From the NCBI RefSeq assembly GCF_023051105.1, contig NZ_JALKIL010000006.1:99654-163653 (forward strand): a stretch of DNA of 64,000 nucleotides, given 5' to 3'. Position 1 is the first letter of the stretch. Each line of letters opens with the position of its first letter. The translations under genes and the position numbers were made by a program. The notes below the pieces were generated by a model. The model ran no database searches. It had not been told where the DNA came from and worked only from the letters and a program-made list of their open reading frames with translations. Shown one piece after another: positions 38,257 to 47,800 of this stretch. Origin of the DNA: Anaerobiospirillum sp. NML120449. GTDB taxonomy: Bacteria > Pseudomonadota > Gammaproteobacteria > Enterobacterales > Succinivibrionaceae.

Positions 38257-38793
38257 TCAGGCCAGCTCCAGACTGACAATCTGACAGCGTTTGCCGCTAC
38301 TGTCGACCATATATATGGCCAGCCAGTCGATGCCATCTGTTTTGACCTGATCCCATGAAATGCGGTCGCCGCAGTTGATGGTTACCATGCCGTTGTCGTC
38401 AATTTCGTAGTCTTCTTTTTCATCCTCATAGTCAATACCATGACCAGTCTCAAGCACCAGCGAGGCTGCAGGGTGGTCATAGCGAACCATTGGTCGATGG
38501 GCAGCGGCCTCAGGGTCAAAGCTGTCGCAGAACATGGCGTTATATCCGTGGCGCAGGCCGTCAAAAATGACATGGCGCTCTGATCCGTCGATACTGCGCG
38601 CTTCAATGAGCAGGGGATGAATGTCATCTGCCACTATGTACAGCTGAGGCTCACCTTTGACCTTACAAAGTTCGCCGCAATACCAGATTTCAAACAGAGA
38701 GGTTCCTGCAGGACCTGCCAGTGATATTTCACCTGAGGGCTCACGGTTAAGCTGCAGGCCGTTCAGCCATGAAGGCAAGCAGGTTGTTGTCAT
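38257..38793 (-). CDS. Hypothetical protein of the immunity array
   Basis: A 178-residue soluble, acidic protein I do not recognise. It looks beta-rich, with FEIWYCGELCKVKGEPQLYIV near residue 34, an acidic EDEKEDYEIDDNG linker near 122, and an end CQIVSLELA. AGGAG lies five bases before the ATG, which supports translation. The spacing and ribosome binding site are like those of its neighbours. Confidence 0.6.
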   Translation of the reverse strand: MTTTCLPSWLNGLQLNREPSGEISLAGPAGTSLFEIWYCGELCKVKGEPQLYIVADDIHPLLIEARSIDGSERHVIFDGLRHGYNAMFCDSFDPEAAAHRPMVRYDHPAASLVLETGHGIDYEDEKEDYEIDDNGMVTINCGDRISWDQVKTDGIDWLAIYMVDSSGKRCQIVSLELA

Positions 38794-38961
38794 TTAATCT
38801 CCTTAGTGCACTGTGCCTTTGCCATGAGCTTACCGCCATGGCTTAAGTGATAGCTGACAGTTCATGGCTGCATGACTGCTGTATTGACGATGTTTGAATG
38901 CGGCCGGCAGTGAGGTCAGAACATGCATATGCCTGCCTGTTATCCGGCCTGTTTAACAGCC

Positions 38962-40299
38962 TCAGGACAGCTTTTCTGTGCCGAAGCGTTTTGCGGCATC
39001 TTTGTATACGGTGATGCTCTTTTCCACCCTGATAAGAGAGGCTCTTACCGAGAAGTAGTGGCGCAGCTGTGCCTTGAGCTCATCATTTTCAAGGTACAGG
39101 GGCAGCAGGCTTATCAGCATCTCATCGTAGCTCTCCATGAGTACGCCGCTGCGGTTATAGCTCTGCCAGGTAACGGCCGGTTTATTCTCTTCCGGGTTGA
39201 CGGCCAGATCGTAAATCCAGCGCTCATCTAGATTGACCGGGCGGTCAAAGACAAAGCTGTAATCGTAAACCCCATAGCGTGACATGCCCCAGAAAACCAG
39301 TGCTCTCATGCCGTCAGGGCTGCAGCGCTCATATTTCCAGTTGCGGGGATACTGGCAGAAGTCCAGCAGCGCCAGGGCATTGCATATCAGAGCGCGGTCA
39401 TCGGTTTTGAGCAGGGGAGACCAGCGGTTGTAGACCTCGTCACCAGGACGGTTGATGATGTCGCTTATCAGGGCTGAAATCAGCCAGACACCGCCATGAT
39501 CCGCATAAAGCTGTGCTGCCAGTTCGTGAAGTCGGGGATCGGAGCTGTAAATGAGCGAGGCGCTGAGAGTAACAGCAGGAATTTTCTGCAGCTCTTCAGG
39601 ACCCACATGATAAATGCCCATGTGGTCGCCAATATGCCAGGTATTGCAGTTGTCGCCATCATAAAGCGGCGCATGTCTGAGACTGGCAAAGCTCTCAATC
39701 CGTCCGGCCATGTAACGGTATACCTCAAGCATGGCCGGGGAGGCCTTGCCCAGCATCAGGTTGATGCACAGATTGAACTGCTCCTGCTCGTCGCGGGTCA
39801 GCACTCTGTCTTCAGCAATGTCCAGCATGGCGCTCAGTCTCTTGAGAATTTCAGGACCGGCAGCCTCAGAAACAGTGTCGGAGCAGGCCTTGAGCAATAC
39901 AGATGAACCCATGAGCTTGCCTTTGACCATGCGGGCCCACATGGGCGCGGCCGGCTCGTACTCGAAGATGGCCAGAGCCTGCTGGGCGGCTGTTTTGTAC
40001 TTGCCTTTTTCGTTTTTGACGAGGTCAAAGAGCAGGGGCGCATTGCTCTCATCCTGACCAAGCTCATTAATGGCCTTAATCCTGGCCACGCCCTTTTCGG
40101 GCAGCACCACCGCCCCGGCTGCCGTCATGGCCTCCGCTGCAGCAGCTGCAGCCTCCGGGGCCGGTGCAGTGCCTGCAGCACCGGTGGCGCAGGATCCAGT
40201 GTCGGCTGCTGCGCCTGACGGGGCGGCACAGTCAGCTCCGGCTTTAACGGTGTGGCCTGCTGGGGCTGACGGGGCCGTGGTCTGGTCGTGAGTTTTCAT
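38962..40299 (-). CDS. HEAT-like repeat protein with Ala-rich N-terminus
   Basis: A 445-residue protein. The first 60 residues are Ala/Thr/Gly-rich low complexity. HEAT-like helical repeats follow (about 65-125: KGVARIKAINELGQDESNAPLLFDLVKNEKG, then KTAAQQALAIFEYEPAAPMWARMV). The rest is a helical body with several Trp/Tyr-rich segments (NTWHIGDHMGIYHVGPEEL, FWGMSRYGVYDYSF) that I do not recognise. AGGAG precedes the ATG by seven bases. It is the first gene of the minus-strand array as transcribed. A scaffold or immunity role is inferred from context. Confidence 0.65.
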   Translation of the reverse strand: MKTHDQTTAPSAPAGHTVKAGADCAAPSGAAADTGSCATGAAGTAPAPEAAAAAAEAMTAAGAVVLPEKGVARIKAINELGQDESNAPLLFDLVKNEKGKYKTAAQQALAIFEYEPAAPMWARMVKGKLMGSSVLLKACSDTVSEAAGPEILKRLSAMLDIAEDRVLTRDEQEQFNLCINLMLGKASPAMLEVYRYMAGRIESFASLRHAPLYDGDNCNTWHIGDHMGIYHVGPEELQKIPAVTLSASLIYSSDPRLHELAAQLYADHGGVWLISALISDIINRPGDEVYNRWSPLLKTDDRALICNALALLDFCQYPRNWKYERCSPDGMRALVFWGMSRYGVYDYSFVFDRPVNLDERWIYDLAVNPEENKPAVTWQSYNRSGVLMESYDEMLISLLPLYLENDELKAQLRHYFSVRASLIRVEKSITVYKDAAKRFGTEKLS

Positions 40300-40761
40300 T
40301 TCTTGCTCCTGCAGCCCTGTGGCTGCACTGTAATGTGCTGCACCGGCCCGGACTTAAAATTGCGGCCCGTACGCAACGTGCAGGCCGTCGCCTCCATAAG
40401 CGCTGTACAGTTACATGTCCTCGCTCAGGATGCAAAGGAAGCCATGATATGAACTGGAATACCTTGTCAGCACTGCCTGAATGTCACTCATTGACTGCCA
40501 GGTATGCCGGACCGCCATGGCAGGAAGGGCCGCCCTGTTCTGCAGAGCAGGCATGGTCTGCAAGTTTGCAGACCTGCAGGGATGCAGGGCCATACAGTGG
40601 TACCTGTTGATATTAACAGTCACTGCAGCGGCCCTCCACAGAAAGTCCGACTGAATGTGATCCATGACGTTATTTATGTGCAGCGGGCAGCAGTGGCTCT
40701 GCACAGCAGCGCAGATGAGGAACCAGCAGCAGATCTGACCTCAGCCGTTGATGATGACGAA

Positions 40762-40793
40762 AAAGGCCAGCTCCATAAACGGGGCTGGCCTTT
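40762..40793. other. Perfect 10-bp hairpin, terminator-like
   Basis: AAAGGCCAGC pairs with GCTGGCCTTT across a 12-base loop. The minus-strand side is followed by TTTTTCGTC, the plus-strand side only by TTTGTGG. No confident gene ends here, so it may be a relic of a lost gene. Confidence 0.5.
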
Positions 40794-41239
40794 GTGGGGA
40801 TAGAGGGCATTGATTTGGATCGGGCTGAAAAGTATGCCCGGATCCAGATGAACATGAGCATTCTGTGAAAGGTCATGCCTCTGTGTCTGCGTGGCAAGTC
40901 AGAATCATACATGATTGCATCAGCCATGGATCCAGTGCCCTTTACCATGCGCTCCTGTTCATAACGCAATTGTCACAGCTACAGGGTCATTGACCGCATC
41001 ATAGCCTGAGACGCCCTGACAAAGCCTTGCAATAACATGCGGGCTGCGCATCGTCCTCAGACAGTGCCATTCCCTACAAGCATACAGCCACGAGCCATGT
41101 TCAGCAGCCAGCTGTAATCAGGTGCACGCGGCTGATAGTGTTCAGATTCAGGCTAACGTAAGCCAATGCAGCAGCCTGGTCGACTGTCTTCTGGTTAGTC
41201 AGCAGGGACTGCTGAGGAATGGCAGGCTGCGAGGTTGAC

Positions 41240-41555
41240 AGCCAGCAGAACAGTCAGCTGGGCCGCTGGGGAGCGCTGGCTGCCAGGGGGCAGCCTGCAG
41301 AACAGTCAGCGGGGGCCGCTGGGGAGCGCTTGTTGCCAGGGGGCAGCCTGCAGAACAGTCAGCTGGGGCCGCTGGGGAGCGCTTGTTGACAGGGGGACAG
41401 CCAGCCGAACAGTCAGCGGGGCCGCTGGGGAGCGCTGGCTGCCAGGGGCAGCCTGCCGAACAGTCAGCGGGGCCGCTGGGGAGCGCTTGTTGCCAGGGGG
41501 GCAGCCTGCCGAACAGTCAGCCGGGAGCAGCGGGGGAGCGCTGGCTGCCATGGGG
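41240..41555. repeat. GC-rich tandem repeat of about 55 bp
   Basis: About six units of roughly 52-57 bp, each with GAACAGTCAGC, GGCCGCTGGGGAGCGCT and GCCAGGG; lengths differ by a few G residues. ORFs read from it on both strands are repeat artefacts. Confidence 0.9.
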
Positions 41556-43139
41556 CATGCTGGCAGCCCTGGGGCTGGGTGATCGTGATAAATAAGGCGG
41601 TTGTCGTATGGTATGAGGGCTGATTTATGTCAGGAAATGCGGCAATGTTTTGGTTTTTTTTGTTTTTACGGTTTGATTTTTCGTATGGCCTTATGGTAAA
41701 AATAGATGCACTGTTAACCGGCAGTACGCCTGAAGCTCTGACGCCTGACATGGGTACAGGAACAACGGCAGAGAACAGGGCTGCAACCGGGGCAGATTCG
41801 ACAGCAGGTCTTTGACCGGCCGGTCAGCACAGCTGCATCGCAACTGTGTGTCTGCTTTCAGTTTGCTGAGCGTGACTGAGCTTCTGTGTACTCTGTCATT
41901 GTCAGTATCGGTGACAGCAGCTGAGCTTTTGAAGCCCGGTGAATGTCTCAGGATGCTGCCGCAAATCAGCAATTGCCCGATGAACCGCAACCGGTCTCAT
42001 TGAGCACCTCTCCAGACTGAAGGTTTTGTTCAAAACCTTTCAAACCTCCTCATCTTTGATTCAGATGCCCAGAGGCTCTGCCCGGTATCTGCTCTGTCTT
42101 TCAGAGAAAATCTGCTGCAGATTTCAATCATTGAAAGGGTTACCCATACCGTACTGGTCCCCTGATCAGTATCTATCTAAAGGCTGCTTTTGACTGAGTA
42201 AGCATGGGCAGCTCAGCGGTTTCAGACCATCAGCCTCAGCTCGCTGCAGGAGCTTCTGTGGAAGAAGAGTCCTGTGCGAACATGGCCGGTCTGTAAATGT
42301 TCTGTCTTAGAACAAAGGAGTATCTTTCATTTCAGCAAACGGGTTTGAGAAGACCTGGTTACTGCTCTGGAGGATAGTTTGATGACGGGACATGGTACTT
42401 TTGTCCACATGCCGCATCTAAATTTCTCAATGTGAGGGACGGCTGAATGCCCTGTTTACAGGCTTTCTTCATTAACTTACATCAATCTTACTCGGAAGTT
42501 TCCCGTACTTCCACGACGGCCGGGGATCCCTGGTGATTCATCTGGCTGCTGGCGGGGAACCCGGCACTGGCTGCAAGGTTTACTGAGCAGACCCGGTGCG
42601 GAGCTGCAGACATGTCCATGACCTCAGGTCAGGCATCTGCGGTGCAAATAAATTTTTTCCATCATTTGTTCTGAAGTAGAAAAATTTGACTCCGTCATGC
42701 CCCTTACATTGGGGACGGGGGAGATTGTATACATCTGCAGAACTGATTGTAAGAAATTTAGTTTAGAAATTTAGAAGAAAGCAGTTTTCAGAAGTTTTAG
42801 ATAGATATAGATACGATCAGCTCGTCCGCAGCCAATTTTCTCTGTGCTGTGGATGGTTCAATGATCCTGTCTTTCCTGTTGTTAATTCAATAAGTTTCAA
42901 TCGCTGTAAAGTCAGATCAGGTCATGATGCCTGAGATTAATGAGATGAATACGTCCGTTACTGTGCCTGCCGTGCACTGTACGCAACGTCCAGAACTGTA
43001 TCCATAGCGCGCTCATGCGCACAGACTCAGCCCTGAACCGTGCTTCCCGGCCTCAAACGGCCCTGAGAGGCGGTAAGGAAACGACTGTGAGCCACTGAGA
43101 GCTCCGGTTTTAAACCGGGTGCGGGCGCCGGTGCGAGCT

Positions 43140-43192
43140 GAACTGGACCTGCTGCGTCCCGAACTGGACTTGCTGCGTCCCGAACTGTGTCC
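43140..43192. repeat. 21-bp direct repeat
   Basis: Two 21-bp copies (GAACTGGACCTGCTGCGTCCC and one variant) and half of a third, directly adjacent. Confidence 0.7.
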
Positions 43193-44165
43193 ACAGCATG
43201 CTCATGAACACAGGACCGATCCTTTGCTGGACCGCCCTGTACTGAGCCTGCCGACCGGTGAGGGAAGGTCAGCACAGTACTGCACTGCCGTGGCATCAGC
43301 CCGTCCTGAGCCGGGCCTGCTGCATCCACAGCTGTGCCTGAAGTACTGGTGTGCTGACGCAGCTGTGTGCCGACAGCGGCGGTTTGCCTGCAGTTCAGCT
43401 GCGGGATTCGGACGAGAATGAACCAGGGCCTGTCCCTGTGCTTCTGCCTGTACCGGTGGCTGTCCTGCAGCCTGGCTGGTCATCAGTGTCGGTGCGGGCG
43501 CCGTAACGGCGTCTGGCGTACGGCGTATGGCGGGGGCAGTGGCCTCAGGCCGAGCCGATCGGCTTGTGCCGGTTGCAGGTTCACAGCATGAAACTTACAT
43601 CTGTCTCGTAAGTTCACAGATGCAGCGGGCTGTTTACCCAGCTCCAGAGACAGCTCTGATGCAGCGTCAGATCTGTCTTTACGGGCAGATGGGTTACTGA
43701 CGGGAAAGGCATACCGGCCTGACGTCCCTGACCTTTTGATTCTTTCAGAGGGCAGACGGGGCCGAGAGCCTTTACTCATGTGACCGCCAGGTCTTATGAG
43801 TAAGGGCTCCGGGCCAGGTATGCTGTCATCATCTGCTCTCTGCAGTGTACTGGCAGGAAATCATTGAAATGGACTTTGTGCTGCAGGAATGACTTTGGCT
43901 GATGCAGCAACTCCTGATGCCACATCAGACCAGTCGGATAGGCAGCACCGGCACCGGTATGACCGCAGCAGTTTATGTGCACTGTTGCGCAGCCCTTGCA
44001 GACTGCAGGCCGCAGACAGACGTCAGCAGACCTTAGCTGCAGGATGGACTCGTCTTTCTGGATGAGCTCAGTCCTGAGTTCATGCTCATGCAGCCGACTG
44101 TCGTCTCTGCATGCAGTCAGTAGCCGTGAACCGGCCGTGCACAGGCTGAACCTGATTCAGGCAAT

Positions 44166-44221
44166 GCCTGACAGAGCAAAGCCTGATACGGCAAAGCCTG
44201 ACAGGGCAAAGCCTGAGCAGG
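44166..44221. repeat. 15-bp tandem repeat
   Basis: Three units of the form GCCTGACAGAGCAAA plus a partial fourth, in tandem. Confidence 0.8.
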
Positions 44222-44534
44222 CATTGAGCCTCACCTTCATGTGCATGAAATCAGCTCATGGAGTAAAGCGGCCGGGTCTGCAAGTGGCTTATTCATGTCC
44301 GGCCTGTACCTGAGGCTTATGCCTTTGGCCGTCAGCGGCCTGCAGTCATGAACCTGGTATTAAGATAACAGCCGTCCATCTGATCGGGAAAAATCACTGC
44401 CAGCCAACAAGGCGGTCAGCTGCGTTGCCTGCACATTATGCCCTGGATGCCATCGCCAGGGCAGTAAATGTCGCATGCCATAAGGCTCGGCACATGCCCT
44501 GAGGAGCACATGGCTCCACAGCTCACGGCCCCGT

Positions 44535-44641
44535 GGCCTCGCACCGGCCTTCATGGCCGGTGGTGGCGAGGCCTTGCCGGGCATGGCGGGGCATGGCGAG
44601 GCCGGGCCTGCCTCCACGCCTTGAGGCGTGGGGCGGGCAGG
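44535..44641. other. Pair of strong GC hairpins upstream of the helicase gene
   Basis: The first hairpin (44535-44573) has GGCCTCG pairing with CGAGGCC and an inner CGGCC/GGCCG. The second (44607-44641) has CCACGCC pairing with GGCGTGG across TTGA, extended by CCTGCC/GGCAGG. Neither has a T run. They would lie in the leader or promoter of the helicase gene. Confidence 0.55.
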
Positions 44642-44831
44642 TTACAGGGCAGCTGTCTTATCAGGTCCTGAATCTGTCATATCTGTCTTGCTGCATCTCC
44701 TCTGGAGACTGACTGCGGCTGCTGAGCCGGCTTTACGGCCATCCTCACCTTCTTCTTTTCTATGCTCTTCTTTCAGTCACTTCTCAGGTCTTTTGACTTC
44801 GGGCATGGTGGGTTGTGAACAGAGCATTCAT

Positions 44832-47800
44832 ATGACAACCAGACTCTTATCAGTCAGTCGTTCCAGAGTTGATGACCTGAGATTCCGAGCTCAGGGCGGT
44901 TCATCTCAATCATCAAACAGTGCAGACTCTGTCTCCGGATCTGCCTCAGATTCGGCATCATCTGCCCCTGTCAGCGGCACTGTCTACTGGCGTTTGCCGC
45001 CAGCTGGCGATGCCATGATCACCCTGGCAAAAAGCGTGGATTTTGCCCTGCGCAAGTATCGCCATCTGTATCCTGAGTTCAACCGCGACCGATCCGGAAA
45101 AAGCGACGAAGAGCTGTCACGCAGCTTCCTCATGCGCTTCTTTCCTCAGGATCTGAGCCATGATCTTGTATGCTGTATCAGCAATATCAACAACAGACCT
45201 GGTGATGACAGCCCTGATCGTCAGTACGACTACTACTGTATCCGTATTCCTGGTCATACTTCCTTTCCGGAGCTGCCGGAAAATGTGGCACTGTGTCTTG
45301 TAGGTACCCGCAAGCGCGATACAGATTCGCCATTTCTTCAGATAAGACGTGCCTCCATTACTTTTGGTCAGTCTGAGCCGGCTCCTTATGAGCTTATGGC
45401 AAAGGTCAAATTCCATTTGCTTGGAGGAAGCGAGTTTCCACCTGATGACAGACCAGGCACAAGGTCGGGCAATGTACTCAACCTCAGACAGGTTACCTCT
45501 CTTGAGCCTTTTGCCTTGAAGAATGCGGCCCGTTTCAAGGGCTGGAGCGACTTCCTTGACTTTAAGGACAATCTGGTCAAGCACAAGGCTCAGGGCCTGC
45601 GCTATCTGTTATGGAGTTACGACAGGCATTCGGGATGTATCCTCTTTTATGTTGTGGCTCCTGACAGGTTCTCAATGGACAGAGCCATCAGCACCATGAA
45701 AAGAGAGGTTGTCCATGCCTACAAAATTGAAGTTTCATCTGACTCCATGATCTTCAGTCTCCAGCTGGGCAAGGACAATAACAACTCTCTTAGTTCTGCC
45801 TTCAGTCAGATGGGACAGATTGTGCCTGGCGGTGTCACCGTTCTCGACCTGCGCCGTGGCAGTTCACGTGGTGGCAATGATTTCGCAAACCCTGACGACA
45901 TTGCTCATGCTCGAGCAATGCTCCTGGACATAGTCAAGGAGGGCCGCACCAGCCTTAATCCTGACAGAGCTGTTATGGCCCTGATCAAAGTACAGCCATC
46001 TGAAGATCTGGAAAATGAGCTGTCGAAAATTGATTTTGATTATGTTCCACGTGAAGAGAAGGGCGATGGCAAAGCACGCTCTGTCGATCCCCGTGATCCA
46101 TCCGTGCTTTTGCGCAAGGCCTTCAAAGGCATGCCAAGGCAGGGATTCATATCCATTTCCCTTTTAGGTGATCTGGCCCTGATCAACCGCCATCGTGAAG
46201 CTCTCAGGAATCTGTATTCCAATGATTCCTGTTACGCCCCTCATCTGTCCGGTTATCTTTTTGATATCACCTCGGCTCTTGAGCCTGAGTCAATTGAGGA
46301 GATTGACACCTGGTATAACGACAGTCTCAATGAGGCTCAGAAGCTGGCTGTGCGCAAGATGATCAGTGCGCCTAATATCTGCCTTGTTCAGGGCCCGCCA
46401 GGTACAGGCAAGACCACGGTCATTGCAGAGGCCTGCATGCAGCTGGCCGGGCGCGGCAACAGGGTGCTGCTTGCAAGTCAGTCCCATGATGCCCTTGATA
46501 ATGCTCTGTCACGTCTGCAGAGCAACCCTCAGCTCAAGGTCATACGTCTGGCCAGGTTCTCTGAACGTATTACCGATGAGGGCAAATCCTTTACTGAAAG
46601 TGCCGTGCTGGGCCGTCAGTACCAGGCAATTGCCGATGATCTCAATGGTCGCTGTCTGGGACGTCTTACTCAGCTGCAGAACACTGCATCAGGACTGAAA
46701 GAATGGACTGAGGAGTTTGATTTCCTGCTCTCATCAATAGCCTCAGTCAGATCTGATCTTGAAGCTGTAAGCGCCATGCGTCAGAGCCAGGAGCGTCTTT
46801 TGACTGTATCTGATGATGTACTCAGAGAGCAGCAGATCATTGATGGCCGTATCAATGCCCTGGAAACATTGCAGAACTTCTTCAAGGCAGTTCAGCAGAT
46901 CTGTATTGCCAGTGAGAGCCCGGACGTGCTGCAGCTGCGTGATGCTCTCAGGGAGAACAGCTCCATTGATGTGGTCCTTGCCAATATTACCTGGCCTGAT
47001 GATGAAAAGCTCATGGCGGCCGGAGAGGCCTTTATGCGACTGGAGCAGCTGCTCCCTGAGGTCGGAGCCTTTGCTGATGATTACCTTGATCATCATGACA
47101 GGCGCGGCGCCATCATTGCCTCTGTCTGCAGGATGTGGCATCAGCTGAACCTTGATCTGTCATCAATGAAAATGGATCTGGAGAACACAGGGACACAAAG
47201 GTCATCTGTAAGCGCTCAGAACAAGGCCGAGCTTGAAAGCATCAAAAGGCAGATTTCCCTGCTCAAAGAGCAGCTGGGGGCATCTGATGAAATTGATAAC
47301 AGCATGCTCGATGAACTGCGCCGTCTGAATGGACGTCGCACGGCTCTGACTCTTGGCAGCAACGCTGCAGGGGCGGGCCTTGCTTCCGTATGTGGTGATT
47401 ATTCAGAGCGCTTCCCTGATTTCATCCAGGTACGTGATATTGGAGATGAAGGCCAGCTCAGGTTCTGGCTGAAAGATCGCAGCTCCATGATTGTCAATTT
47501 CAACCGCACTCTAAACCGTGCCATGGCCAGAGGTATTGAGGCTGCTGCAAATATGGAGCTTGAGCTGCTCAGCAAGAGCGAAGCCCTGGATGAGTCTTTA
47601 AGCACAGCCCGCAGAGCAAAGCAGGAGCTTGAGCTTATCAATGCTGAGTACAAGGAGACCGAAGAGCGTCTTGAAAAGTGGCTGGATACCCAGTACCAGC
47701 ATGAAGCCTCTTTAAGAGACATTTATCTGGGGCTGCCGGAACTTGCAAGTCAGCTGGAAGCAAAGAATGAGGCTGCAGTATCCAGTAATGGAGACGCATC

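Larger units (their letters stand above)
41560..44530. other. Gene-poor region without recognisable coding sequence
   Basis: About 3 kb with no ORF that looks like protein in any frame and no tRNA or rRNA. It contains a few short features: a CCGGTTT/AAACCGG palindrome near 43104, a 21-bp direct repeat at 43140-43181, and a 15-bp repeat at 44166. Parts of 42000-42900 are less GC-rich and have many short broken frames, which could be a fully decayed element, but I cannot identify one. Confidence 0.5.

Noticed and set aside
41235..41582. 115-codon Gly/Ala/Ser-rich frame
   Set aside because: It is the translation of the GC-rich repeat of about 55 bp and its length follows the repeat, not a gene.
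43027..43591. Several 74-100 codon frames on both strands
   Set aside because: They overlap each other, have biased composition and no ribosome binding sites, and contain parts of a short repeat.
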